A stretch of DNA of 64,000 nucleotides from Chitinophaga fulva (GTDB lineage: Bacteria > Bacteroidota > Bacteroidia > Chitinophagales > Chitinophagaceae): the NCBI RefSeq assembly GCF_012927205.1, contig NZ_JABBGC010000001.1:3844810-3908809 (forward strand), read 5' to 3'. Shown here piece after piece: positions 36,466 through 45,337 of this stretch. The translations under genes and the position numbers were made by a program. The notes under the pieces were generated by a model that saw only the letters and a list, made by a program, of their open reading frames with translations, did no database searches and was not told where the DNA came from. Every line of letters begins with the position of its first letter. The stretch's first letter is position 1.

Positions 36466-36984
36466 ATGAGTTTCACACCGGATATGACAGACCTATGCAT
36501 TCTGGACATACTTCAGACGGATGCCAGGACCACCAACAAAGAAATCGCATCCAGGTTAGGTAAATCAGTAACATCTATTTTTGACAGGGTGAAACGATTG
36601 GAAGCAGAAGGATATATTACCGGGTACGTGGCGGTACTCAATCCCGGCAAACTGGGGAGCACACTGATCGCTTATACAAGTGTAACCCTCGAAGGGCACG
36701 GTCATGACAAGCTGTCGAGCTTTGAGCAAAAGATCAATTCTTTTCCTGAAGTATTGGAGAGTTATAAAATGAGCGGACAGTTTGACTACCTGCTGAAAAT
36801 CGTGATCGCCGATATGGAAGCTTATGAGCTGTTTTATTCCAACAAACTATCCAAACTGGAAAATATATCCAAGATCAGGAGTTTGTTTGTGTTGTCTGAA
36901 ACGAAGAAAGAGACGGGCCTGAGCCTTAAAACAGCGCAGCATCAGAAGGACCGGCAAAAGAAAGGCCCCGGATTGGAGATGTAA
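36466..36984 (+). CDS. Lrp/AsnC-family transcriptional regulator
   Basis: A 172-residue protein with the AsnC-type helix-turn-helix (LDILQTDARTTNKEIASRLGKSVTSIFDRVKRLE) and the C-terminal RAM ligand-binding domain (GQFDYLLKIVIADMEAYELFY). ATG at 36466 is preferred over an upstream ATG that adds 20 residues of unlikely sequence. Its tail is longer and more basic than usual. Divergence from ppsA suggests that it may control ppsA in response to an amino acid, a common arrangement for Lrp-type regulators; this is inference. Confidence 0.88.
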   Translation: MSFTPDMTDLCILDILQTDARTTNKEIASRLGKSVTSIFDRVKRLEAEGYITGYVAVLNPGKLGSTLIAYTSVTLEGHGHDKLSSFEQKINSFPEVLESYKMSGQFDYLLKIVIADMEAYELFYSNKLSKLENISKIRSLFVLSETKKETGLSLKTAQHQKDRQKKGPGLEM

Positions 36985-37017
36985 CGTTGCTCCGTAGAAT
37001 TTTCAGCTTCCCCCTTC

Positions 37018-37048
37018 TTGTTTATCTCCCTTTGAAAGCTTAGTTTTG
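37018..37048 (+). promoter_or_regulatory. Promoter of the system B sigma gene
   Basis: TTG at 37018-37020, a 20-base spacer and TAGTTTTG at 37041-37048, an exact -7 element with a slightly short -33. The start codon is about 80 bases downstream. Confidence 0.6.
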
Positions 37049-37126
37049 AATGGATAACAACCGCGAAAAAAATCAACCAGAAAGTCCTGAACAATTACCG
37101 GCAATAGCAGTGTTACACATATTAAG

Positions 37127-37687
37127 ATGATGACAGACTACACCTTCTATGCTGATGAAGAGCTGGTTCACCTGATGGCCGCCGACGACCATGCCGCGTT
37201 TACAGAAATCTATAACCGGTATTGGAAGCGCCTGTATGTACTGGCCTATGATCGCCTGCATTCCCGGGAGCTGGCTGAAGATGTGGTGCAGGACGTATTT
37301 ACCGGTTTGTGGCAACGCAGAAGCCAGTCTGTTATCCGGTCGTTGCCCGCTTATCTCGCTACCGCCAACCGTTATGCTGTATTTGCCCAGCTCTCCAAAA
37401 CGGCCCGTGTGACCACGGTGGAGACACTCCCCGAATCCCTGCAGGCGGTGACAGATGAAACGGCTCAACTGCATTTCCTGCAACAATCCATGGAACACCA
37501 ACTAAAGCAGTTGCCCGAAAAATGCCGTCTTGTTTTTAACTACAGCCGCAACGCAGGTCTTACCAACCGCGAAATAGCCGACCAGCTCCAGATCTCCGAG
37601 AAAGCAGTGGAGAAACATATTACCAAAGCATTGCAGCGGCTCCGTATTCAGTTCAGGAATTATTTCCACGCTATTTTCCTGTATTAA
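37127..37687 (+). CDS. ECF-type RNA polymerase sigma factor (system B)
   Basis: A 186-residue ECF sigma with region 2 (FTEIYNRYWKRLYVLAYDRLHSRELAEDVVQDVFTGLW) and region 4 (LTNREIADQLQISEKAVEKHITKALQRLR). It is the first gene of system B and is expected to drive the susC-like gene 1.5 kb downstream when released by the FecR. Two adjacent ATG codons are possible starts. Confidence 0.93.
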   Translation: MMTDYTFYADEELVHLMAADDHAAFTEIYNRYWKRLYVLAYDRLHSRELAEDVVQDVFTGLWQRRSQSVIRSLPAYLATANRYAVFAQLSKTARVTTVETLPESLQAVTDETAQLHFLQQSMEHQLKQLPEKCRLVFNYSRNAGLTNREIADQLQISEKAVEKHITKALQRLRIQFRNYFHAIFLY

Positions 37688-37767
37688 AAAAAAAATTTCT
37701 TCCTGGGGTAGGGTAAGCCCTCCGTTTCCATACTTACATTATATAACACCTGTAAATTCAAAAATGA

Positions 37768-38910
37768 ATGGACAAGAAAGAACTGGCTGTACTATCAGAA
37801 AAGTATCTGGCCGGTACCGCCAGTGAAGAGGAAGTGGGACGTTTGTTGCAATGGTACAATGCCTACGATGAACAGGAACTGACGGCTCATGTGACGGTGG
37901 AAGGAGAGGAGACGGAAGACAGCCTGAAGGACCGGATGTACCGTCGCCTGCAGGAGGTCACACAGCCTCAGGAGCACAGGCCGGTAGTCCGGATGCAAAG
38001 CTCGTACAGGAAGGTGGCCGCTGCCGTGCTGATCCTGATCATGGCAGGTGGCGGGTACTATTTCTTTAACAAGGTACGGAAACGTGATCTTGTTGCGGAG
38101 ACTACACCGTTGCCTGTACATCCCGGAGGCGATAAAGCAACGCTTACATTGGCCGATGGCTCCGTGGTAAACCTCGACAGTATTGGTACCGGATTGGTGA
38201 CATTACAGGGCGTAAAAGTGGAGAAGACCAAACACGGACAGATCGTTTATAAGAACAATGGGAACGCTGCGGTCAACAACGTATTGCGTACGCCCAGAGG
38301 TGGGCAGTTTAAGGTAACGCTGCCGGATGGCACCGATGTGTGGCTGAACGCTTCTTCCTCCATCAGCTATCCCACGGCGTTTACCGGCGATAGCAGGAAC
38401 GTGTCTGTTACCGGGGAAGTGTATTTTGAAGTGGCTGCGGATGCTGCCCGTCCGTTTGAAGTAAAAGTGAACGATATCAGTGTACTGGTGTTGGGGACAC
38501 ATTTTAATATCAATGCTTATGACGATGAGCAAACGATCAAAACCACGCTGCTGGAAGGGGCTGTACTGGTAAGGACTCCCGGTGCATTCAAACACCTGGA
38601 GCCCGGTCAGCAGGCGAAAGTAAAGCCAGGCAATAACCATATCGAATGGCTGAAACACGTGGATGTGAACAGCGCTGTGGCCTGGAAGAACGGTTATTTT
38701 TCTTTTGATGACGCAGACATCCCTACGGTGATGAGGCAATTGGCAAGGTGGTATAACATTGATGTCGTTTATGCCGGGAATGTGCCGGAAGGTACTTTCA
38801 CCGGCGAGATTGGGAGAAACCTGACACAGGACCAGTTGATGAAGATATTGAAACAGGCGAGGATTAATTTTAAACTGGAAGAGGAGAGAAGACTTGTTAT
38901 TTATCCGTAA
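37768..38910 (+). CDS. FecR-family anti-sigma factor (system B)
   Basis: A 380-residue single-pass membrane protein: cytoplasmic part (LSEKYLAGTASEEEVGRLLQWY), a membrane segment near 85-105, then periplasmic FecR domain (LPDGTDVWLNASSSISYPTAF, VSVTGEVYFEVAADAARPFEV) and C-terminal STN-like domain (FDDADIPTVMRQLARWYNIDVVY). It would bind the sigma encoded 80 bases upstream and receive a signal from the SusC STN domain in the periplasm. Confidence 0.93.
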   Translation: MDKKELAVLSEKYLAGTASEEEVGRLLQWYNAYDEQELTAHVTVEGEETEDSLKDRMYRRLQEVTQPQEHRPVVRMQSSYRKVAAAVLILIMAGGGYYFFNKVRKRDLVAETTPLPVHPGGDKATLTLADGSVVNLDSIGTGLVTLQGVKVEKTKHGQIVYKNNGNAAVNNVLRTPRGGQFKVTLPDGTDVWLNASSSISYPTAFTGDSRNVSVTGEVYFEVAADAARPFEVKVNDISVLVLGTHFNINAYDDEQTIKTTLLEGAVLVRTPGAFKHLEPGQQAKVKPGNNHIEWLKHVDVNSAVAWKNGYFSFDDADIPTVMRQLARWYNIDVVYAGNVPEGTFTGEIGRNLTQDQLMKILKQARINFKLEEERRLVIYP

Positions 38911-39079
38911 GTAAACATCTATCAGAATCCATAACCAACCATTACCAAACAACCGGTATCGTAAAACCGGGGAACCATTTAACCTGGCCTGTACAAGGGC
39001 CTGAGTGATAGCTATCCAATAACACATGTTATGAAGTGAACGTAGCCCACCGGGTATAGGGGGCCTATGTCTCATCCAT

Positions 39080-39119
39080 AAAAAAACCTGGTGTCAAGAT
39101 TGGCGTCCGCACCAGGTTT
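39080..39119 (-). terminator. Antisense-oriented terminator-like hairpin in fecR-susC gap (system B)
   Basis: A perfect 10-base-pair hairpin (AAACCTGGTG 39084-39093, CACCAGGTTT 39110-39119). Read on the minus strand it is followed by a run of seven T, the shape of an intrinsic terminator, but no minus-strand gene is near. It would stop an antisense transcript starting around the susC start at 39210. On the plus strand it would be a leader hairpin. Confidence 0.55.
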
Positions 39120-39209
39120 GATCGTTGGTTAACCCTTTTTCTGAACCCTTCCTGCTACCCCTTACGGGGTGGATGGGAAACATTTGTCAACCAAAAACCA
39201 ACCTAAGGT

Positions 39210-42200
39210 ATGAAAATTAATGTTGTCTGCAACAGGCACCAAACTTTTGTATCAACCGCGGGGGATAGGCCCCCGGTGTCCGAAAATCACCGAATGACCA
39301 AAATCTGGAGAGCAATGAAATTGACCGTATTTTTATTAACGGTGGTAGCGCTACATATCTATGCCACCGGGAATTCCCAGACCGTTACCGTGGCATGTAA
39401 AAACATGCCGTTACAGCAGGTGTTCAGTGTAATCAAGCAACAAACAGGATTCGTATTTTTTTACAGGAACCAGGATTTGTCAGATGTCCGCCCCGTATCT
39501 GCGGACATACGCGAACAGCCATTGAAAACAGCGCTGGCAAGGATACTGCAGGATAAACCCCTCATATTTGACATCGAAGGCAATACGATTGTCATTTCCC
39601 GGAAACTACCTGCTGAAGCCAAACCGGAACAACCGGGTCTCCTTCCTCCGCAGGTAGTGCAGGGAAAGGTAGTGGACAAACATGGCAATCCGGTGCCCGG
39701 TGTAACCATCCGGGTGAAAGGGAGCAATGTGGCTGCCATTACCAACCAGGCAGGCTTTTTTGTGCTGAACAATGCCGACCCGAAAGCAGAACTGTTGATC
39801 TCCTGCGTGGGATTTGAATCCCGGACCATTTCGCTTGATGGAAGAACAAGGATGGAGATACAGCTCTCCGCGAAAGTAGATGACCTGAACCAGTACGTGG
39901 TAGTAGGTTACGGCAGTACCAGGAGGAAAGACCTGACCGGTTCTGTGGCTTCCGTGAATGTGGAAGAAGTAAAGAATGTTCCCTTTGCCAGCGTGGACCA
40001 GGCGCTGTCCGGCAAGGCGGCCGGCGTGCAGGTCACCCAGGCTGACGGTTCTCCCGGCGGCGTGGCCAAAATCCGTATCCGTGGCGGTACCTCCCTGCTG
40101 GGTGGCAACGATCCGCTTTATATCATCGATGGTGTACAGGTGACGATTCAGAACCGGTACATCCAGAACCAGGCGGAAGTGGTGAATCCTATAGAAAGGG
40201 CAGGCAGCGATAACCCCAATAGCTCGGTGAACGGTTCATTTACCCGTGGCCTCAACAGCCTGGCGGGCCTTAATATCACCGATATTGAATCCATCGATAT
40301 TTTGAAAGATGCTTCTGCCACGGCTATCTATGGGTCCAAGGCAGCCAACGGTGTGATCATCATCACCACCAAAAAAGGTAAGCTGAATCAAAAGCCTGTG
40401 CTGGAGGCCAATTATTACGCCGGTGTAAGTCAGCCTATCAAAGAAAAGCTGTTGAATGCGCAGCAGTATGTGGATCTTTTACAAGAGGCCGCCCGTAATG
40501 CAAATGCTGTCAGGGCTGCCGCCGGTGAAGCTGCGGACCCTAAGGCCACCGCCATCATCAATGATCCCAGAAGCCTTGGGACCGCCAACACAGACTGGCT
40601 AAAGCTGGTGCTGCGGAATGCTGTTACCCATAATGCGGACATTTCTGTACGTGGAGGCGGCTCCGGTTCCCGCTACTATACCTCGCTCGCCTATACGAAA
40701 CAGGACGGAGTATTGAAAGGCACCGATTTCTCCCGTATTGCTGGTAAGATAAGTCTCGATAACGAAATCACCAGCCGTCTTCGTGTCATTACCAACCTGG
40801 ATTATGGATTCACCAAAAACAATATCACCAATGGTATTTATCCTGCTGCCATGTATGCACCACCCACCTTACCGGCGTATAACCCTGATGGATCGCCCTA
40901 CCAGTTCCTGGGGGAGCAGATCGGTGGCTACAATTATCAGGGATTCCAAAACCCCATGGTATTGCTGGATGGCATCAACACAGGGAAAATGGCCTCGCTC
41001 ATCGGTTCGCTTTCCGGTGAATATGATGTGTTGAAAGAGCTGAAATTCAGAAGTATCTTATCTGTTAACTATAATAACTTCCATCAGCAGAACTATGTGC
41101 CCAGTACAGCAGTCATCGCATCTGCCAATGGGGTGAGCAGCTCCAACGGTGGTACGGCTTCCCAGGGGCAGACGGAAGATGTGAACCTCTTCGTGGAAAA
41201 CACCCTTACCTGGGAGAAGCAGTTCAATGAAAACCACCGGTTGAACCTCCTGGGCGGTACCTCCTGGCAGAAATTCCGTTTCAACTCCTTCTCCGCCAGT
41301 GGTCAGGGTTTTCCTGACGACAAATACCTGAACAACATTTCCTCTGCGGCTATAACCTTACCTGCTACCGGCAGCTCCGGGCAAAATTCATTGCTCAGTT
41401 TTTACATGCGTGCCAATTATGCGCTGAAAGAAAAATACCTGCTCACCTTCACCGGCCGCTCTGATGCCTCCTCCAAGTTTCCGGTCCACAACCGGGTAGG
41501 GTACTTTCCATCCGGTGGTGCCGCATGGCGTATTTCGGAGGAGCCTTTCATGAAAAAAGCTGCCTGGGTCAATGAACTGAAACTTCGTGTCAGCGCTGGT
41601 TATACCGGCACCCAAAATTTTGGGGACAACCTTTATTACACGTTGTATACGCCAGGCTCCTATGGAGGTGTAAACGCCCTGGTACCTTCACAGCTGGGTA
41701 ATAGCCGGATCAAGTGGGAGTCTACCTTGCAGAAAGACCTGGGGCTGGATTTTGAGTTGTTTGGCTCCCGTTTGCGCGGGGTGATCGGGTATTACGAAAA
41801 AATCACCACCGGTCTGTTATTGTCCAAACAGCTGGCGCCCAGTTCATCCTATGGCAGTGTAATATCCAATGTCGCTACTATCAGCAATAAAGGGCTGGAA
41901 ATAGATCTCCGCACGGATTTCATTAAACACAAATTTTTTCAATGGACAGGCGCCTTGAATGTTTCCGGTAACCGCTCCAGGGTGGAGGATATTAACAATG
42001 ATTTTTCCGATCCGAATGATGCTGGGGCCACTTACCTGGATGCCAACGCCGTGGTGAGAAAAGGCGAGCCGCTGGGGCTTTTTTACGGGTATAAACAAAC
42101 CGGCATTATCCGCGATCAGCAACAGCTGGAAGCGTATAAAAAAGTGTTTACCTATGCCCGGTACATGGCGCCTTACCTGGGTATCGGAGATGCGATGTAT

Positions 42201-42746
42201 GAAATCGGCAGTAATGGATTCTATAAACGGGATGTTATCGGTCAGGCGCAGGCTAAGTTCTATGGCGGATTTACGAATACTTTCACCTTTAAGAACATCA
42301 GCCTGATCACCCTGCTTACTTTTTCCTACGGAGGTCAGATGTTGTACCTCGCAGATATACAGAACAAAAATTTTGAAAGTTTCGCTAACCGCGGTACCAG
42401 GATCCTGCAGCGGTGGACACCGGAAAATCCGGGAGCTGACAGGCCCCGGCTTATATTGGGTGAGTATGGCGCCAATACCAGCAGCGCTGAAGTATACGAT
42501 GCTTCCTACCTGAGACTGAAATCCGTTACTATCACTTATCAGTTGCCCGCACGCACTGCCGGGAAAATGCATATCCGCGACGCTTCCGTATACGCATCTG
42601 CCACTAACCTGTTCACCATCACGAAATATCCCGGCCCCGATCCGGAAGTGAGCAACAATCCCTACAGCCTGATCAACGGCAGTACTGATGTAAGCACGTT
42701 CCCTACCGTAAAGCAGTTTAACCTGGGCCTGCGTTTCGGATTTTAA
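39210..42746 (+). CDS. SusC/RagA TonB-dependent outer-membrane transporter (system B)
   Basis: A 1178-residue transporter: a long N-terminus with hydrophobic signal at about 37-55, STN domain (MPLQQVFSVIKQQTGFVFFYRN to about residue 130), carboxypeptidase-like domain (VQGKVVDKHGNPVPGVTIRVKG), plug starting at NQYVVVGYGSTRRKDLTG, and barrel ending in LGLRFGF. The STN domain links it to the FecR. The start at 39210 has AAGG shortly upstream; ATG at 39294 (MTKIWRAMKL) is an alternative that gives a more ordinary signal peptide. The cargo is unknown; the two thioredoxin genes downstream suggest a peptide or thiol-containing ligand. Confidence 0.92.
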   Translation: MKINVVCNRHQTFVSTAGDRPPVSENHRMTKIWRAMKLTVFLLTVVALHIYATGNSQTVTVACKNMPLQQVFSVIKQQTGFVFFYRNQDLSDVRPVSADIREQPLKTALARILQDKPLIFDIEGNTIVISRKLPAEAKPEQPGLLPPQVVQGKVVDKHGNPVPGVTIRVKGSNVAAITNQAGFFVLNNADPKAELLISCVGFESRTISLDGRTRMEIQLSAKVDDLNQYVVVGYGSTRRKDLTGSVASVNVEEVKNVPFASVDQALSGKAAGVQVTQADGSPGGVAKIRIRGGTSLLGGNDPLYIIDGVQVTIQNRYIQNQAEVVNPIERAGSDNPNSSVNGSFTRGLNSLAGLNITDIESIDILKDASATAIYGSKAANGVIIITTKKGKLNQKPVLEANYYAGVSQPIKEKLLNAQQYVDLLQEAARNANAVRAAAGEAADPKATAIINDPRSLGTANTDWLKLVLRNAVTHNADISVRGGGSGSRYYTSLAYTKQDGVLKGTDFSRIAGKISLDNEITSRLRVITNLDYGFTKNNITNGIYPAAMYAPPTLPAYNPDGSPYQFLGEQIGGYNYQGFQNPMVLLDGINTGKMASLIGSLSGEYDVLKELKFRSILSVNYNNFHQQNYVPSTAVIASANGVSSSNGGTASQGQTEDVNLFVENTLTWEKQFNENHRLNLLGGTSWQKFRFNSFSASGQGFPDDKYLNNISSAAITLPATGSSGQNSLLSFYMRANYALKEKYLLTFTGRSDASSKFPVHNRVGYFPSGGAAWRISEEPFMKKAAWVNELKLRVSAGYTGTQNFGDNLYYTLYTPGSYGGVNALVPSQLGNSRIKWESTLQKDLGLDFELFGSRLRGVIGYYEKITTGLLLSKQLAPSSSYGSVISNVATISNKGLEIDLRTDFIKHKFFQWTGALNVSGNRSRVEDINNDFSDPNDAGATYLDANAVVRKGEPLGLFYGYKQTGIIRDQQQLEAYKKVFTYARYMAPYLGIGDAMYEIGSNGFYKRDVIGQAQAKFYGGFTNTFTFKNISLITLLTFSYGGQMLYLADIQNKNFESFANRGTRILQRWTPENPGADRPRLILGEYGANTSSAEVYDASYLRLKSVTITYQLPARTAGKMHIRDASVYASATNLFTITKYPGPDPEVSNNPYSLINGSTDVSTFPTVKQFNLGLRFGF

Positions 42747-42766
42747 AACAATTAAACCAGCTAATC

Positions 42767-44197
42767 ATGATGAAAAGGATCATATATACGTTTACGTTGC
42801 TCGGCACCGTGGTGATTACAAGTGTGTCCTGCAAAAAAGAACTGGGAAAATTACCGGAAAATGCCAAGGTGGATGGTAATACCATCATCGACCAGCGAAC
42901 GGCTGAAATAGCCCTGAATGGCGCATATTACCGGTTTGCAGCGGTGAATGGAGAGAATATTACCAAATGGTTTGAGCACGAAGTACCTCCCGCCATGTTT
43001 GCCGGGTATATGGGATATGGTTATGGCGCTGATCAGGCGGAGACTGGTAATAACTACGCCAAATCCAGCTATGCCAATATTTACTGGACATCATCCTACC
43101 AGCTGATCAATGCTGCGAATGGTGTCATCAAAGGTGTCACCACGGTGGAGGATAAACGTTTCACCGGCAACCGTAAAAAAGAGGTGTTGGCCGAAGCCCG
43201 CTTCCTGCGGGCATATGCCCACTTTAAGCTGCTCAGTTTCTTCGGGCAGTGGTTTGATCTCAGCAGTCCGTATGGTGCATTGGTCCGTGAAGATTTTGCG
43301 GAAGTAGACGCGCTGCCGAAAGCCCGCAGCACGGTGAAAGACAGTTATGCTTTTATCCTCGCCGACGTGGACGATGCCATTGCTAACGCCCCTGCGGAAA
43401 ACAAGGTCTGGTATGCTACCCGCTGGGCGGCCATGGCGCTGAAAATGCGGGTTCTGATGAGCCATGGGCAGCCGGAAGACTACAAGCAGGTAACTGACCT
43501 GGCAGATTCCATTATCCTGCGCAGCAAGTACACGCCGGAGCCGCAAACGAAAGATATCTTTTATGTAAAAGGCCTGAGCAGCCCTGAAGTAATATTAGGC
43601 ATCAAACCGCAACAGAACCAGGAAAGTTACTACTACACCCTCAGCCGGCAATATTGGCCGGGCGCGTCTTCGCTGTATGTGGCTAAAACAGCGTTGAAAG
43701 ATGTGTTGCAGAACGATCCCCGTGGCGCCTGGATGATCGGCACCGAGAACCGTTATGCCAAGGGTACCTATTACTTCCTGAAATATATTAAACAGGGAGA
43801 TGAGCCTTCCATATTGTCTGAAACTTCCTACGCTTTCCGGCTCACAGAAGTGTACCTGTTAAAAGCGGAGGCCATTGTCCGCTCCGGTGGCAGTTTACAG
43901 GCTGCGCGCAATATCCTGAAAGAGGTGATGGGCCGAGCTGGTGTGACCGATTTCAGCGCGGTAGATAATGCAGCCTCTGTTAACGACCTGCAGAAACAAC
44001 TGTACCTGGAAATCGTCAGAAACCTTGTGGCAGAAGACGGGCAGGAGTGGATGGCGTTGTTACGCCTGCCATCTTCGTTGATCCAGGAATTAAGGCCGAC
44101 GGCCAATGATAAGGTTAAATATATTTTGCCGATACCACATAGCGAGTTTCTTTACAACCCTGCTATTGGTCCGCAGAACCCCGGCTATCAGGAATAA
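42767..44197 (+). CDS. SusD/RagB-family nutrient-binding lipoprotein (system B)
   Basis: A 476-residue SusD-like protein with lipoprotein signal (ITSVSC), helical TPR-like core (EARFLRAYAHFKLLSFFGQW) and the C-terminal block LVAEDGQEWMALLRLP, where the usual ERR-EL-GEG-RW pattern is weaker. It begins 20 bases after susC and forms the lid of that transporter at the cell surface. It is shorter than the SusD proteins of systems A and C. Confidence 0.9.
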   Translation: MMKRIIYTFTLLGTVVITSVSCKKELGKLPENAKVDGNTIIDQRTAEIALNGAYYRFAAVNGENITKWFEHEVPPAMFAGYMGYGYGADQAETGNNYAKSSYANIYWTSSYQLINAANGVIKGVTTVEDKRFTGNRKKEVLAEARFLRAYAHFKLLSFFGQWFDLSSPYGALVREDFAEVDALPKARSTVKDSYAFILADVDDAIANAPAENKVWYATRWAAMALKMRVLMSHGQPEDYKQVTDLADSIILRSKYTPEPQTKDIFYVKGLSSPEVILGIKPQQNQESYYYTLSRQYWPGASSLYVAKTALKDVLQNDPRGAWMIGTENRYAKGTYYFLKYIKQGDEPSILSETSYAFRLTEVYLLKAEAIVRSGGSLQAARNILKEVMGRAGVTDFSAVDNAASVNDLQKQLYLEIVRNLVAEDGQEWMALLRLPSSLIQELRPTANDKVKYILPIPHSEFLYNPAIGPQNPGYQE

Positions 44198-44217
44198 TTC
44201 ACTTTTAATATTTACCG

Positions 44218-45303
44218 ATGCATACCCACACTAAAATTTTCCTGGCTGCCGTACTACTGGCAACTGGCTGTAAACAGGCCGCCACGCCGCATGCCACGCT
44301 TACCGCAGACCTGAAAGGACTGAAAGACACGGTTGTTTTCATCTCCATACCAGTAGCCGACTCCGCTAAAACCGATACTGTGCCGGTAAAGGATGGCCGG
44401 TTCACCTGGACAGGGGATATTACCGAACCACAGAAAATCTTTATCGGTACCTCCTCCCGTTATATCGATCTGTTCATGGAGAATGCCACCGTGAGCCTCA
44501 AAGGAAATATGGACTCACTGGACCAGGTGAAAATCACAGGTTCTGCCACACAGGAGGCTTATGAGGCTTACCGGAATTCAATCCTGGACATCACTGAGAG
44601 ACAAGACTCCCTGTATCAGCAGTATGATGTGGTGAAGGATAACGATACCGCCAAAGCTGCACTGGAAGCCAAACTGGAGTCACTGCGCCTGCAACGGCAG
44701 GAGCGCTCCAAACAGTACATTGCCGCCCATCCCGAAAGCCCGGTGAGTGTAGACCTGATTGCAGATATGGCTGTTATAGGCGAATATGACCCGCTGGAAA
44801 AGCTGTACCGGCAACTGGCGCCTGCGGCACAACAAACTGCTGCCGGTTCCCGCCTGGCCAAACGGCTGGAAGTGCTGAAGAGGAGCGCTATCGGCCAACC
44901 GATGATCGACTTTACCCAGGCTGATGTAAACGGCAAGCCTGTACGCCTTTCCGACTTCAAAGGCAAATACGTGCTGCTCGATTTTTGGGCCAGCTGGTGC
45001 GGCCCCTGCAGAGCCGAAAATCCCAATGTATTAAAAGCTTACAACACTTTTAAAGATAAAAACTTCACTGTCGTAGGTGTATCGCTGGATGATAAAGCCG
45101 ATAAATGGAAAAAGGCCATAGGGGAGGATAAAATGCCCTGGATGCAGGTGTCGGACCTGAAAGGGTTCCGCAACGAAGTGGCGCAACAATACGGCATACA
45201 GGCCATACCCTGCTCTTTTCTCATCGATCCGCAGGGTATCATTATTGCCAAAGATCTGAGAGGGGCCGTCCTGCATACGAAACTGGCAGCTACGCTTAAA
45301 TAA
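44218..45303 (+). CDS. TlpA-like thiol-disulfide oxidoreductase lipoprotein (1)
   Basis: A 361-residue exported protein with lipobox LLATGC near residue 18, an N-terminal DUF4369-type beta-domain, a helical linker (about 115-215), and a C-terminal thioredoxin fold of the TlpA/ResA type with active site WASWCGPCR near residue 260 and cis-Pro segment AIPCSF. It would act as a periplasmic reductase or isomerase of disulfides. It starts 20 bases after susD and precedes a second gene of the same type. Confidence 0.88.
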   Translation: MHTHTKIFLAAVLLATGCKQAATPHATLTADLKGLKDTVVFISIPVADSAKTDTVPVKDGRFTWTGDITEPQKIFIGTSSRYIDLFMENATVSLKGNMDSLDQVKITGSATQEAYEAYRNSILDITERQDSLYQQYDVVKDNDTAKAALEAKLESLRLQRQERSKQYIAAHPESPVSVDLIADMAVIGEYDPLEKLYRQLAPAAQQTAAGSRLAKRLEVLKRSAIGQPMIDFTQADVNGKPVRLSDFKGKYVLLDFWASWCGPCRAENPNVLKAYNTFKDKNFTVVGVSLDDKADKWKKAIGEDKMPWMQVSDLKGFRNEVAQQYGIQAIPCSFLIDPQGIIIAKDLRGAVLHTKLAATLK

Positions 45304-45337
45304 ATTGATGAATCATTTTTTGATAAAATAACAGCAT

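Noticed and set aside
37050..37130. Tiny 26-codon open frame before the system B sigma gene
   Set aside because: It would begin at or before the predicted transcription start and overlaps the sigma start; no support as a peptide.
41844..42572. Long minus-strand open frame inside susC of system B
   Set aside because: A shadow of the SusC barrel; similar shadows occur inside the other SusC, SusD and TonB receptor genes.
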